Shown here piece by piece: positions 18,097 through 27,842 of a stretch of 64,000 nt of DNA. The notes beneath the pieces were generated by a model. That model did not search any database, was not told the DNA's origin, and saw nothing but the letters and a program-made list of their open reading frames with translations. The stretch comes from an uncultured Burkholderiales bacterium (GTDB taxonomy: Bacteria > Pseudomonadota > Gammaproteobacteria > Burkholderiales > Burkholderiaceae_C), in contig CAMFGY010000006.1 in assembly GCA_945952065.1 (NCBI GenBank), forward strand, positions 1-64,000, written 5' to 3'. Each line of letters begins with the position of its first letter. The stretch's first letter is position 1. A program made the translations under genes and the position numbers.

Positions 18097-18879
18097 ATGC
18101 TTTATTTGATTTCTCCCGCCAAGTCTCTCGATTACGAAACGCCGACCCCGGCCGTACTCAAGGAACTGAGCACCCAGCCTCAGTTCGTGCCTCAGTCGCA
18201 GCAATTGATCAAGCTCTTGAAAAGCAAATCATCGGCAGAGATTGCTGCCATGATGAGTTTGTCCGATGCGCTGGCTGACTTGAATGTGGCGCGCTTTCAG
18301 GCCTGGCGGCCCGAGTTCACTCACCACAACAGCAAGCCCGCGGTGCTGGCCTTCAATGGCGATGTGTATGAGGGGCTGGACGCAGCCAGCCTGAGTCTGG
18401 AGCAGATGCAATGGGCGCAACAACATCTGGCCATCTTGTCGGGGCTTTACGGCGTTCTGCGTCCCTTGGATTTGATTCAACCCTATCGCCTGGAAATGGG
18501 CAGTCGCTTGGCCAACCCCGCGGGCAGCACCCTGTACAAATTTTGGGCCGATCGGCTGGCCGAGCATTTGAATGCACAGGCAGCGGCGGCCCAGGTGCCC
18601 GTGATTGTGAATCTGGCATCGCAGGAGTATTTCAAAGCCGCTGACCGCCCGAGCTTGAAGCCGCGGGTGATCGAGTGCGTGTTTGAAGACTGGAAGAACG
18701 GCCAGTACAAGATCATCAGCTTTTTTGCCAAGCGGGCGCGCGGCTTGATGGCGCGCTATGCGATCACGGAGCGTATCGATACGCCGGCCGGTTTGCATGA
18801 TTTCAAGGCCGAGGGCTATGGCTTCGAGGCCAGCCTGTCGACGCCGGAGCGTTTGTTGTTCCGACGACGCATGGCTTGA
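18097..18879 (+). CDS. yaaA: Peroxide stress protein YaaA
   Basis: The 260-aa protein begins MLYLISPAKSLDYETP and contains PAVLAFNGDVYEGLDA, LSGLYGVLRPLDLIQPYRLEMG, NLASQEYFKA and the C-terminal FKAEGYGF, all hallmark segments of the YaaA/DUF328 family. In E. coli YaaA lowers free iron and limits oxidative damage during peroxide stress. The frame is open upstream to 17989, but the ATG at 18097 starts exactly at the conserved N terminus. Confidence 0.95.
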   Translation: MLYLISPAKSLDYETPTPAVLKELSTQPQFVPQSQQLIKLLKSKSSAEIAAMMSLSDALADLNVARFQAWRPEFTHHNSKPAVLAFNGDVYEGLDAASLSLEQMQWAQQHLAILSGLYGVLRPLDLIQPYRLEMGSRLANPAGSTLYKFWADRLAEHLNAQAAAAQVPVIVNLASQEYFKAADRPSLKPRVIECVFEDWKNGQYKIISFFAKRARGLMARYAITERIDTPAGLHDFKAEGYGFEASLSTPERLLFRRRMA

Positions 18880-18912
18880 TTCGCTGCGGACCCGATCAAG
18901 CAAAATAAGCGC

Positions 18913-19767
18913 ATGAGTGGACAACAGCAAATCACCGCAGACTTGAGGTTATGGATCGAGGCCCAAATCAAGGAGGGCTTCAGCCATGAGCAGATCTTGG
19001 TGGCCATGATCAGCAGCGGCTGGCAGGCCGTGGTGGCGGCGCAGGCCTTGGATGAGGTCCGCGCTGCGAAGCAGGGCGCGGAAGCGTCTTCGCCCTTGCC
19101 GCTGGCGGCCAAGGCCTTTCCCACCATTGACCTGAGCGCAGGAACGCCGAGTTTGTGGTTGGGCGATCGCTGGGTTCATGTGTTGTTGAGCTTGGGGCAT
19201 CCGCGAGTCGTTTTGTTGGGGGGCTTGCTCTCGGCGGAAGAATGCGATGCCATGGTGGCGGCGGCTCAGGCGCGCTTGGCGCGCTCTGAGACCGTGGCGG
19301 CCACGCCGGAGGGCAGCGAAGTGAATGCTGCGCGCACCAGCGATGGCATGTTTTTTGAACGCGGCGAAAGTGAACTGATCCAGCGTGTGGAAGCTCGCCT
19401 GGCGCGTTTGATGAACTGGCCGGTGGATCACGGCGAAGGCCTGCAGGTTTTGCGTTACCGGCCAGGTGCCGAGTACTTGCCGCATTACGACTATTTCGAT
19501 CCGGCCATGGCGGGTTCGGCCGCCATTTTGCAGCGAGGGGGGCAACGGGTGGCCACCTTGGTCATGTACCTCAACACGCCAACGGCGGGCGGGGCGACCA
19601 TTTTTCCGGACGTCAAACTCGATGTCTTGCCCATCAAGGGCAATGCGGTCTTTTTCAGCTATGAGCGCCCCGACCCTTCGACGCTCACCCTGCATGGCGG
19701 CGCGCCAGTCCGGGAGGGTGAAAAATGGGTGGCCACCAAATGGCTGCGCGAGGGCGTTTTTGTTTGA
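18913..19767 (+). CDS. 2OG-Fe(II) oxygenase, prolyl 4-hydroxylase-like
   Basis: The 284-aa protein carries the prolyl 4-hydroxylase catalytic domain in its C-terminal half: iron ligands His191 and Asp193 in LPHYDYFDP and His261 in LHGGAPV, with the 2-oxoglutarate-binding Lys271 in GEKWVATKW. NTPTAGGATIFP is also typical. The N-terminal ~70 residues (WIEAQIKEGFSHEQILVAMISSGW) are a helical segment seen in bacterial family members. The target protein is unknown. It converges with the lrp-like gene. Confidence 0.88.
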   Translation: MSGQQQITADLRLWIEAQIKEGFSHEQILVAMISSGWQAVVAAQALDEVRAAKQGAEASSPLPLAAKAFPTIDLSAGTPSLWLGDRWVHVLLSLGHPRVVLLGGLLSAEECDAMVAAAQARLARSETVAATPEGSEVNAARTSDGMFFERGESELIQRVEARLARLMNWPVDHGEGLQVLRYRPGAEYLPHYDYFDPAMAGSAAILQRGGQRVATLVMYLNTPTAGGATIFPDVKLDVLPIKGNAVFFSYERPDPSTLTLHGGAPVREGEKWVATKWLREGVFV

Positions 19768-19813
19768 GCCCCCGCCGCAAGGCCATGTGCTGAGTTGGCG
19801 GCGCAAGTGGCCC

Positions 19814-20275
19814 TCAGCGGCGCAGTGGCAACTGACTTTGCTTGAGTTGCCGCAGCACAAAGCTGGATTTGCTGTGACGAATGCCGGGAATCTTGTAGAG
19901 CCTCTCACGCAGCAGACGCTCATAGTCGCGGGTGTCCGCCACCGCAATGCGCACGTAGTAGTCGTAGTCGCCTGAGACCAAAAAAGCTTCCAACACTTCG
20001 GGAATCTGCTCTAGGGCCTGACCGAATTCGAACAAGGCCTGGTCCGAATGATTGTCCAGCGTGACTTGCACGATCACGGTATCGGCCAGGCCGATCTTGG
20101 CGGCATTGACGCGCACCGAGTAGCCTTCGATCACGCCTGCTTCTTCCATGCGCTTGATGCGGCTCCAACAGGGTGAGCTGGTCAAACCCACTTGTTGGCT
20201 GATGTCTTGCAAGCTGATGCGGGCGTCTTGCTGCAGGGCATGCAAGATGGCGAAATCCAGTTTGTCGAGCTTCAT
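19814..20275 (-). CDS. Lrp/AsnC family transcriptional regulator
   Basis: The 153-aa protein has an N-terminal winged HTH (LDKLDFAILHALQQDARISL, then ISQQVGLTSSPCWSRIKRME) and a C-terminal RAM/AsnC ligand domain (VLEAFLVSGDYDYYVRIAVAD, RERLYKIPGIRHSKSSFVLR). It is divergent from an acetolactate synthase gene with 99 bases between the starts, so it probably controls that gene in response to a branched-chain or other amino acid. The start at 20275 gives the normal family length; the frame extends upstream without meaning. Confidence 0.93.
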   Translation of the reverse strand: MKLDKLDFAILHALQQDARISLQDISQQVGLTSSPCWSRIKRMEEAGVIEGYSVRVNAAKIGLADTVIVQVTLDNHSDQALFEFGQALEQIPEVLEAFLVSGDYDYYVRIAVADTRDYERLLRERLYKIPGIRHSKSSFVLRQLKQSQLPLRR

Positions 20276-20289
20276 TCTGTAAGTGATTT

Positions 20290-20336
20290 GAATTGCAGTA
20301 AATTCTTCTGAATTTTCTTGAGTGTAAGGAAAATTC
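20290..20336. promoter_or_regulatory. Phased AATT sites between lrp-like gene and ilvB-like gene
   Basis: AATT occurs at 20291, 20301 and 20311 (exactly 10 bp apart) and again at 20332. The first two form the inverted repeat GAATT-N6-AATTC. AT-rich elements repeating each helical turn are what Lrp-type octamers bind and wrap. Binding here is an inference. Confidence 0.45.
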
Positions 20337-20374
20337 AGCAGCCTTTGCTGCTCGGGTTTGGGCACAGTGATGCC

Positions 20375-22225
20375 ATGAACGAATTGTTTGCCCCCGAGCT
20401 TTTGTCCAGCGAAGTTTCCCAGCCCCGGCCCAAGCAAGAGCCGCTCAATGGCGCTCAGGTCTTGATTGCCACCTTGCTCAGCCTGGGGGTAGACACCGTG
20501 TTTGGCTATCCCGGCGGGGCGGTATTGCCGCTGTACGACGCCTTGCATGCCGAACCGCGGCTGCGCCATGTTTTGGTGCGGCATGAGCAAGCGGCTGTCC
20601 ATGCGGCGGAAGGTTATGCGCGCAGTTCGGGCAAGGTGGGTGTGGTGTTTGTGACCTCGGGTCCTGGCATGAGCAACACCACCACCGGCTTGTTGGATGC
20701 TTTGTGTGACTCGGTGCCTGTGCTGTGCATCAGCGGGCAAGTGGCGACCACCGCGATCGGCACCGATGCCTTCCAGGAATGCGATGCCTTGGGCATCTCC
20801 AAGCCGGTCACCAAATGGAATGTGCAAATCCGCTGTGCTGAGCACATTGCTTCGACGGTGGTGCAAGCCCATGCCCGAGCAGTGGGCGGTCGGCCCGGTC
20901 CGGTCTTGGTGGATTTCCCCAAGGACTTGCAGCTGGCGCAGGTCGCGGAATCTGCGTGCGGGATCACAAGGATTGACGCCGCGAAGTTGGTGGCAGCAAC
21001 GATGGTGCCCGCGCGACCTGGGCCGCTTCTGCAGGGGCCGCATGGGGCAAATCCAGTCGGGCGCGATGAATTGCTGGCCCGGGCCGTTGAACTGCTCAGC
21101 CAAGCGCGGCGGCCGGTGTTTTATGGCGGTGGCGGCTTGATCAACGCGGGCGACTTGGCGTGCGCGGCATTCAAGCGCCTCGTCCATTTGAGCGCTGCGC
21201 CCTGCACCTTGACCTTGATGGGTTTGGGCGCATTTCCCGCATCTGACCCGCAGTACCTGGGCATGTTGGGCATGCATGGCACGCTGGAGGCCAATTTGGC
21301 CATGCACCATGCGGATTTGGTGATCTGCGTTGGGGCGCGATTTGATGACCGCGTGACGGGCCGACTGGACAGCTTTTGCCCTGCAGCCAAGGTCATACAT
21401 CTGGATGTCGATCCCCGCTCGATTGGCAAGGTGGTGCCGACCGAGATCGGCTTGGTGGGGGACTGTGCGGACAGCCTGTTGGCCTTGGAGCGTGTCTGGG
21501 CCGAGCGGGCGACTCAGGCGGCGGACCTGCGCGACTGGTGGCGGCGCATCGACCATTGGCGCGCTCAAGACTGCTTGGCTTTTCAAGCCGGAACGGATGG
21601 GGCAATCTTGCCGCAAGCGCTGATGCGCAGCGTACAGGCCGCCATTGCGGGGCGCGATGCCATCATTGCCACCGACGTGGGGCAGCATCAAATGTGGGCC
21701 GCGCAGCACCTGCGGTTGGAGCGACCGCGCCGTTGGCTGAGTTCGGGCGGGGCCGGCACCATGGGCTATGGCTTGCCTGCTGCCATTGGCGCGCAAATCG
21801 CGCACCCGGGGAAGCTGGTGGTGTGCGTCAGCGGTGACGCCTCGGTGTTGATGAACATACAAGAGCTGTCGACCGCGATACAGCACCGTACAGCGGTGAA
21901 GTTAGTGCTGTGCAATAACGGCCGCATGGGCATGGTGCGCCAATGGCAGGAACTGATTCACGGCGGGCGCTACAGCCACAGCTACACCGAAGCTTTGCCC
22001 GACTTTGTGGCGCTGGCCCGGGCTTTTGGCTGGCAGGCCAAGCGGGTCGAGCGACAGGAAGACTTGCCTGCGGCGCTGCAAGAGTGCCTGCAAACGCCGG
22101 GGCCCTTCTTCCTCGACGTTCAAGTGCAGGCGGAGGAAAACTGCTTTCCGATGATCCCAGCCGGTGCCGGCCATCAGGAGGTGTGGCTGGGCAAGAACCG
22201 GGTCTTTCACGACGCTTCGGACTGA
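20375..22225 (+). CDS. Acetolactate synthase, catalytic (large) subunit
   Basis: A thiamine-diphosphate enzyme of 616 aa. The N domain has [15 protein letters not shown] and the catalytic Glu in [17 protein letters not shown]; the middle domain holds [14 protein letters not shown]; the C domain has [16 protein letters not shown] and the ThDP/Mg motif [15 protein letters not shown] with [12 protein letters not shown]. These fit acetohydroxyacid synthase (IlvB/IlvI type), the first step of valine, leucine and isoleucine synthesis. No small subunit (ilvH/N) is adjacent. The ATG at 20375 is preferred over a TTG at 20318, whose extra residues are not family-like. Confidence 0.88.
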   Translation: MNELFAPELLSSEVSQPRPKQEPLNGAQVLIATLLSLGVDTVFGYPGGAVLPLYDALHAEPRLRHVLVRHEQAAVHAAEGYARSSGKVGVVFVTSGPGMSNTTTGLLDALCDSVPVLCISGQVATTAIGTDAFQECDALGISKPVTKWNVQIRCAEHIASTVVQAHARAVGGRPGPVLVDFPKDLQLAQVAESACGITRIDAAKLVAATMVPARPGPLLQGPHGANPVGRDELLARAVELLSQARRPVFYGGGGLINAGDLACAAFKRLVHLSAAPCTLTLMGLGAFPASDPQYLGMLGMHGTLEANLAMHHADLVICVGARFDDRVTGRLDSFCPAAKVIHLDVDPRSIGKVVPTEIGLVGDCADSLLALERVWAERATQAADLRDWWRRIDHWRAQDCLAFQAGTDGAILPQALMRSVQAAIAGRDAIIATDVGQHQMWAAQHLRLERPRRWLSSGGAGTMGYGLPAAIGAQIAHPGKLVVCVSGDASVLMNIQELSTAIQHRTAVKLVLCNNGRMGMVRQWQELIHGGRYSHSYTEALPDFVALARAFGWQAKRVERQEDLPAALQECLQTPGPFFLDVQVQAEENCFPMIPAGAGHQEVWLGKNRVFHDASD

Positions 22226-22265
22226 TATTCTTTGACTGGCCGATTGATCCGCTTTCAATCGGTGA

Positions 22266-23057
22266 CTAGAAGCGATAGCGCATCGGCCAAGTCTCGCAAA
22301 CAGGCATAAAGCCCATGGATTCCAAGATGGGCCGACTCATGGGTGAGGCATCCACCGCCATCCATTCAAAGCCACGCGCCCGCGCCTGCGCAAAGCGGCG
22401 TTCAAACAGGGCGGCATAGACGCCGCGGCCTCGCCACTCGGGCAACACGGCGCCGCCATGCAGTTCCGGAAAGCGGGAGTGGGCCGGATAGTCGGTCCAG
22501 CCTGTACCGATGGCTTGCTGGCCCGCGTAGGCGCAAAACATGCTGATGGAATCGGGGTGGCTCAGGGATTAGGCCAGCTTATCGCGCAGCCACTCGAAGT
22601 CGCGGCCCCAGATTTGCGCCTGAACGGCGAGTACATCATCCAAGTCCTCGGGCTGTTCAATCTGGCGCAACTCGACGCCGGGCGGCAATGTGCTGTTGGG
22701 GCATCGAGGCTTGGACGCTTTGCTTTGCAAGGGGTAGAGCATGAACTGCTCGACGTCATCGGCGACAAAGCCTTCGGCTTCCAGCAGGGCCTTCAAGGTG
22801 CTGGGTTGTTCAAGCCCGTACAGCTTCCACTCGAAGTTTTGCTAGCGACGGCGGAAATGTTCAATCTGTTCCCGAATTTGGGCGCGCTCTTGGCCAGCAT
22901 CCAAGCGCGAAAAGCACAGCAAGGATTCACCGCCCTTGCCGGCGGGCGCGGTGTGGCGCCGCAGATGCGGCAGGCATTCCAGTTCATAGCCGTCAAGGGC
23001 CAAGTCCTGCCGGTCGAGGCGAAATGCTTCAAAGAGTTGCTCTGGGCTGGTGCTCAT
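22266..23057 (-). pseudogene. GNAT family N-acetyltransferase, two in-frame stop codons
   Basis: One reading frame runs from an ATG at 23057 to 22266 and encodes a whole GNAT-like protein, but is cut by TAG at 22842-22844 and TAA at 22569-22571. Pieces in order: MSTSPEQLFEAF to EHFRRR; then QNFEWKLYG to FEWLRDKLA; then SLSHPDSISMFCAYAG to the end. The last piece holds the acetyl-CoA loop LPEWRGRGVYAAL and VDASPMSRPILESMGF. No frameshift is seen. FEWKLYG before the second helix is conserved in intact relatives, which supports one original gene. It is most likely a recently inactivated gene; sequencing error in two places is possible but less likely. Confidence 0.8.
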
Positions 23058-23108
23058 GGCTTGCTTTGGTCTGCAGGGGCGGCCGGGCTTCAAAGAGCTA
23101 GCGCCGCG

Positions 23109-23133
23109 AAAAAAAAGGCACCCATGGGTGCCT
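23109..23133 (-). terminator. Rho-independent terminator after efp
   Basis: AAGGCACCC-AT-GGGTGCCTT forms a hairpin on the minus strand followed by eight T (the A run 23109-23116 on the plus strand). It begins about 20 bases after the efp stop. Confidence 0.88.
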
Positions 23134-23155
23134 TTGCGGAGCGTGCTCGGCGTGA

Positions 23156-23710
23156 TTAGACGCGCTTGCGGTACTCGTGGGTACGGGTGTCGATTTCGAT
23201 CTTGTCGCCTTGGGCCACGAAGATCGGCACTTGGATTTCAAAGCCGGTGGAAATCTTGGCAGGCTTCAAGACCTTGCCCGAGGTGTCGCCCTTGACGGCA
23301 GGCTCGGTCCAGGTGACTTCGCGCACCAGCGAAGTGGGCAGTTCGACAGAGATGGCCTTGCCGTCGTAGAACACCACTTCCACGGGCATGGAGTCTTCCA
23401 AGTAGGACAGAGCGTCGCCCATGTTCTCGGCTTCCACTTCGAACTGGTTGTACTCGGTGTCCATGAACACATACATCGGGTCAGCGAAGTAGGTGTAGGT
23501 GCACTCTTTCTTTTCCAAGATGATTTGGTCCATCTTGTCGTCAGCCTTGAACACGACTTCGGTGCCGGAGTTGTTCAGCAAGCTCTTGAGCTTCATGCGC
23601 ACGGTCGCAGCATTGCGGCCACCGCGGCTGTATTCGGTCTTCAGCACGACCATGGGGTCCTTGCCGTGCATGATCACGTTGCCTGCGCGGATTTCTTGAG
23701 CGATCTTCAT
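23156..23710 (-). CDS. efp: Translation elongation factor P
   Basis: EF-P relieves ribosomes stalled on polyproline. The 184-aa protein has the three OB-like domains in usual order. The loop that enters the peptidyl-transferase centre reads SRGGRNAA, with Arg32 at the tip in place of the lysine of E. coli. EF-P with arginine there is rhamnosylated by EarP, whose gene lies just upstream. GYRKRV-like end (HEYRKRV) is typical. Ends in a strong terminator. Confidence 0.97.
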   Translation of the reverse strand: MKIAQEIRAGNVIMHGKDPMVVLKTEYSRGGRNAATVRMKLKSLLNNSGTEVVFKADDKMDQIILEKKECTYTYFADPMYVFMDTEYNQFEVEAENMGDALSYLEDSMPVEVVFYDGKAISVELPTSLVREVTWTEPAVKGDTSGKVLKPAKISTGFEIQVPIFVAQGDKIEIDTRTHEYRKRV

Positions 23711-23941
23711 GAGTGTTCCGTTTTGGAAAAAAGGTTGTTTGGGGCGGCCAGTTCAAACCGTTAAATCATCTGGCGCACCGAGTGTTTTCGCTTGAAAGCT
23801 TGGAATTCGATCAAGCCGGCGCAGACCGAGGAACTCAGGGCCGCGAATTCAAAAAACTCAGCGTGCCTGGATCGCTAGCCTGTCCAAATGACGTTGCAAG
23901 CTCACGCCAAACGCTTCCGTGGCGCAGCAAAGCTCTGGATT

Positions 23942-25009
23942 TTAGCTTGTTTTGCGGCTCAGGCTGAGCAGTTGGCTGCTTAAATCCGCAGCAGAACCCA
24001 AATGCTCACGCCAGAAGAGGGCGTGGTTTTGCGCTTGCGGGAGGTCCGGCAGCGCCAACGGCCCTGCTTGCAGGCCGTTCCAAGTCCGCCACAGCGTGCG
24101 CCAAAGCGAAGCTTGCTCCGCCGAGGTTTGCGCCAGCCACAAATCCATAAAGGCCTCCAATTTGGGGCCATGTGCGCCGTCGGCTTGAGGGTAGATTTGC
24201 CAGACAAAAGGCTTGCCGGCCCATTGCGCACGCACAAACGAGTCTTCGCCGCGCACAAAATTCAGGTCGCAAGCCCAAAGCAGCCGGTCAAATTCACTTT
24301 GACTGAGATAGGGCAAGGCGTGGCAGCGTAGATTTGTTTGAGCTTGTTGGCGCAATAGCTCTGGAACTCTTTGTTGCGCATCGCCGGGGCACAGCAACAA
24401 CAGAGTGGGGCGATCCTCCAGGGCCTGCAACAAATCATCCAGGCGCGGATTGGGGTAGGCAAAAAGGCTGACGATGCGCTCAGCGCTGCGGCGCTGCAAT
24501 CCTTGGCTGGCCAACCAGGCTTGGGCGTCAAAGTCGGCAAGGTCGCGCAGCAAGTGGGGCTCGCGCAGCAGGCCGCCCGTGCGCGGTGTGAAGCCGGGGT
24601 AGAAAAATTGCTTGTTCAGGCCGGCGCCTGCGCCACTGAATTGCGGCGAATTCAGGCCATGGCTGCGTTCGACATACGACTCTGCGCTGAGGTATTCCAG
24701 GTTCAGCCACAGCGGTGGGCTTGGTTGGCGAGCTGCCATCCTGGCCACAAAGGCTTGTGGGAGATCGCAGCCAAAGGTCTCGATCACCACATCGGCCACC
24801 GTGGTTTCGTTCAAGCTGTCTGACCAGTGGCGAAGCTCTAGACGCGGGGGGAGTGCGCCTGGCGCCATCCATTGCAAGGCACTCGGGTCATCGATCCAAA
24901 GCCGCACGTGCTCGCCGCGCGCAGCTAAGTCCGATGCCAAGCGCCAGGCGACGCCCACATCGCCAAAGTTGTCAATGACTTGACAAAAAAGATCCCACTT
25001 CAGTGCCAC
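23942..25009 (-). CDS. earP: EF-P arginine rhamnosyltransferase EarP
   Basis: EarP transfers rhamnose from dTDP-L-rhamnose to Arg32 of EF-P. The 355-aa protein has the family N terminus [17 protein letters not shown] with Asp13 and Asp17, the positions reported as catalytic in the Pseudomonas enzyme, plus [30 protein letters not shown] and [19 protein letters not shown] for nucleotide-sugar binding. It precedes efp on the same strand with a 231-base gap. It is divergent from uvrC with 65 bases between the starts. Confidence 0.96.
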   Translation of the reverse strand: MALKWDLFCQVIDNFGDVGVAWRLASDLAARGEHVRLWIDDPSALQWMAPGALPPRLELRHWSDSLNETTVADVVIETFGCDLPQAFVARMAARQPSPPLWLNLEYLSAESYVERSHGLNSPQFSGAGAGLNKQFFYPGFTPRTGGLLREPHLLRDLADFDAQAWLASQGLQRRSAERIVSLFAYPNPRLDDLLQALEDRPTLLLLCPGDAQQRVPELLRQQAQTNLRCHALPYLSQSEFDRLLWACDLNFVRGEDSFVRAQWAGKPFVWQIYPQADGAHGPKLEAFMDLWLAQTSAEQASLWRTLWRTWNGLQAGPLALPDLPQAQNHALFWREHLGSAADLSSQLLSLSRKTS

Positions 25010-25074
25010 GCCTTGTCCTGTGCCAGTTCACAAACCGGGATTATCGATGCCGCCTCACGGCACAATCGCGCACC

Positions 25075-27168
25075 ATGCAAGAGTCTGATGCCAGCAAATC
25101 ACTGAAAGCGCCCAAGGCCGCCAAGCCCGAGCCAGCCAGCGAGCCACAGGCCGAGCGCAACGCTGCGGAACTCGGCGCCCAGAAGCAGGCCGAATGGGCC
25201 AGCGAGCGCCAAGTGCTTGAGGCGGCCGAGGCTGCGCGTGTGGCCGAGGTGGAGGCGGTGGCTCAACTGCGGCGCGAGCGACTCTTGCAAGAAGTGGCTG
25301 CGCTGCCGGGTTTGCCCGGCGTTTACCGCTACTTTGATGCCCAGGATCAGGTCTTGTATGTGGGCAAGGCCAAGCATCTGAAGAAGCGGGTCTCCAGCTA
25401 TTTTCAAAAAGACCATGGGGGCACCCGTATCGGCATGATGGTGGCCCGCATTGCGCGCCTGGAAACAACGGTGGTGCGCACCGAGTCGGAAGCCCTGCTG
25501 CTGGAAAACAATCTGATCAAGACGCTGAACCCCAAGTTCAACATCTTGTTTCGCGACGATAAGAGCTACCCCTATCTGAAGCTCAGCGGTCATGAGTTTC
25601 CGCGCATCAGCTATTACCGCGGTGCGGTGGACCGGCGGCATCGTTTCTTCGGCCCTTTTCCGAGCGCCTGGGCCGTCAAGGAATCGATTCAGCTGATTCA
25701 AAAAGTTTTCAAGCTGCGCACCTGTGAGGACACGGTGTTCAACAATCGCAGCCGCCCCTGCCTCTTGTATCAAATTCGGCGTTGCTCGGGCCCTTGTGTG
25801 CCTGAAGGGCAGGGCGAGGACTACGCTCGCAACGTCAGCAATGCGGAGCGCTTTTTGCTGGGCGAAACCGAGGCGGTGATGGAGGGCCTGCAGGCGCAGA
25901 TGATGGCCTATGCCGACAAACTGCAGTTTGAGTTGGCGGCTGAAGTGCGCAACCAGATCAGCGCCTTGGCCCGGGTGCTGCAACAGCAATCGATGGACGA
26001 AAACAGCGCCACCGGCCGCGACCGCGATGTCGACATCATTGCGGCCAAGGTGCAAGGTGGCCGGGCTTGCGTGAATTTGGCGATGGTCCGAGGTGGGCGC
26101 CATCTGGGCGATCGAGCGTTCTTTCCCAAGCATGTGGAGGAAGCCACGGCCTTGGCGCTTGGCGATGCCGAGGGCGAAGAGGAAGGGGCGCAGCAGCCCA
26201 TCAGCTCACCTGAGCGGCAGGTTTTGGAAGCCTTCATTGCCCAGCACTACCTGGACGCGCAAGTGCCTTCGTTGATCGTGCTGAGTGAAGCGGTGGATGA
26301 GTCTTTGTGCCAAGCGCTGAGTGAGCAGGCGGGCTTCAAAGTCTCGACGCAAGCCCAACCGCGGGGGCAGCGGCGCATTTGGCAAGACATGTGTGTGAAG
26401 GGGGCCGAGCTGGCCTTGGCCCGGCTGTTGTCGGAAGAGGGTTCGCAGCAAGCCCGCACCCGGGCCCTGCTCGAAGCGCTGGATTTGTCGGTGCCTGAGC
26501 TTGATGCATTCCGAATTGAGTGCTTTGATATCAGCCATACCGCAGGCGAGGCGACGATGGCGTCTTGCGTGGTGTTCGAAGCGCATCAAATGCAAAGTGC
26601 TCAGTACCGGCGCTACAACATCGAAGGCATCACCGGTGGCGACGACTATGCGGCCATGCGGCAGGTCTTGACGCGGCGCTATAGCAAGATGGCGGAAGCG
26701 GCGCAGTTGGGTAACGGGCGGCTGCCTGACCTGGTCTTGGTGGATGGTGGGCGTGGGCAAGTGGCCATGGCGCGCGAAGTCTTTGAAGAGTTGGGGCTGG
26801 ATCTGAGTCTGATCGTTGGGGTGGAGAAGGGTGAAGGTCGAAAAGTAGGGCTTGAAGAGTTGGTGTTTGCCGATGGCCGCCCCAAGGTCTATTTGGGCCG
26901 CGACTCGGCGGCACTGATGTTGGTCGCGCAGATCCGTGATGAGGCGCACCGATTCGCCATCACCGGCATGCGAGCCAAACGCGCGGCTGTGCGCACGGGC
27001 GGTTCGCGCCTGGAAGACATCGATGGCATTGGCCCGAAAAAGCGTGCGCAACTATTGCAACGATTCGGCGGTGTACGCGGCGTGGAGCAGGCCAGTGTGG
27101 AGGAGATTGCAAGTGTCAAAGGCATTTCGAAAGAGCTGGCAGAGGAGATCTATCGTGTCTTGCATTGA
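25075..27168 (+). CDS. uvrC: Excinuclease ABC subunit C
   Basis: UvrC makes both incisions in nucleotide excision repair. The protein has the GIY-YIG nuclease ([21 protein letters not shown]), the cysteine-containing stretch [13 protein letters not shown], a UVR motif ([18 protein letters not shown]), the RNase H-like 5' nuclease ([26 protein letters not shown]) and a C-terminal double HhH ([18 protein letters not shown]). From this ATG it is 697 aa, with about 65 extra Ala/Glu/Lys-rich residues before the GIY-YIG domain compared with most family members. An internal start cannot be excluded. Confidence 0.96.
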   Translation: MQESDASKSLKAPKAAKPEPASEPQAERNAAELGAQKQAEWASERQVLEAAEAARVAEVEAVAQLRRERLLQEVAALPGLPGVYRYFDAQDQVLYVGKAKHLKKRVSSYFQKDHGGTRIGMMVARIARLETTVVRTESEALLLENNLIKTLNPKFNILFRDDKSYPYLKLSGHEFPRISYYRGAVDRRHRFFGPFPSAWAVKESIQLIQKVFKLRTCEDTVFNNRSRPCLLYQIRRCSGPCVPEGQGEDYARNVSNAERFLLGETEAVMEGLQAQMMAYADKLQFELAAEVRNQISALARVLQQQSMDENSATGRDRDVDIIAAKVQGGRACVNLAMVRGGRHLGDRAFFPKHVEEATALALGDAEGEEEGAQQPISSPERQVLEAFIAQHYLDAQVPSLIVLSEAVDESLCQALSEQAGFKVSTQAQPRGQRRIWQDMCVKGAELALARLLSEEGSQQARTRALLEALDLSVPELDAFRIECFDISHTAGEATMASCVVFEAHQMQSAQYRRYNIEGITGGDDYAAMRQVLTRRYSKMAEAAQLGNGRLPDLVLVDGGRGQVAMAREVFEELGLDLSLIVGVEKGEGRKVGLEELVFADGRPKVYLGRDSAALMLVAQIRDEAHRFAITGMRAKRAAVRTGGSRLEDIDGIGPKKRAQLLQRFGGVRGVEQASVEEIASVKGISKELAEEIYRVLH

Positions 27169-27736
27169 TCGTGCGACGGCTTGTCAAAAGGCGGGCAATC
27201 GTCTGCCGCATTGGGCATTGTTTGTGGGGGTGGGCTTGGCCGCACTGCTGGGGGGGTGTTCCAATTCACCCAGTTTGAGCAAGCCGGGAGTTGCGCCCGT
27301 TGCGCCTGCGCCGGTCAAGCCGGAGACGGCGCCCTCCAATCGCGGCAGCGGCCCGGCAGCGCCGCCAGCTCCGCCCGCTCCCAAGGCTGCCGGTCTAGCA
27401 CCCCCCAAACAGCCCAAAAACCATGCAGAGCTGCGCGTGCAAGCGGCGCAACGCTTGGTGGAGGCCAATCCTGACTTGACGTATATGGGGGAGGTGCCCT
27501 CGATTCTGTTGGCCATTCCGGTCTTGGAGGTGGAGTTGCGTTACGACGGCAGCATCAAAAACATCCATGTTCTGCGCCGCCCTGGTCAAGCGCCGGAGAC
27601 ATTGCAAATGGCGATTGATGCGGTGCATCGCGCGGCGCCTTTTGGCAATGTGTCACGCCTGCCTGAGCCGTGGAAGTTCAGCGAGACCTTTTTGTTCAAC
27701 GATCAAAAGCGCTTCAAGCCACGCACCTTGGACTGA
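27155..27736 (+). CDS. Putative lipoprotein with TonB-C-like domain
   Basis: The 193-aa protein starts with GTG at 27155 inside the uvrC end, preceded by AGAGGAG. It has a lipoprotein signal ([14 protein letters not shown], lipobox Cys), a Pro/Ala-rich linker (about residues 40-75) and a compact C-terminal domain ([34 protein letters not shown]) that resembles the C-terminal domain of TonB-like proteins. It is probably a periplasmic lipoprotein; the partner is unknown. Translational coupling to uvrC is likely from the 14-base overlap. Confidence 0.75.
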   Translation: MSCIDRATACQKAGNRLPHWALFVGVGLAALLGGCSNSPSLSKPGVAPVAPAPVKPETAPSNRGSGPAAPPAPPAPKAAGLAPPKQPKNHAELRVQAAQRLVEANPDLTYMGEVPSILLAIPVLEVELRYDGSIKNIHVLRRPGQAPETLQMAIDAVHRAAPFGNVSRLPEPWKFSETFLFNDQKRFKPRTLD

Positions 27737-27842
27737 GGTCTGAGCCAGGCCTTCGAGCCAAGCCCACTTGGCTGCGACATTAATGCGACATTGTTTGCCG
27801 CGATGAACAGGTGCCGCCCCATTGTTGGGCACAATGCCCCTT

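Noticed and set aside
19814-21886. Very long minus-strand open frame (690 codons) spanning the Lrp gene and running under the acetolactate synthase gene
   Set aside because: Only the last 153 residues are protein-like (Lrp). The rest is antisense to a well-supported enzyme and reads as Arg/His/Gln-rich shadow sequence.
22240-22262. Perfect inverted repeat CCGATTGA-N7-TCAATCGG between ilvB-like gene and GNAT pseudogene, at first taken for a terminator
   Set aside because: No T run on either strand, so not a clear Rho-independent terminator; no other function could be supported.
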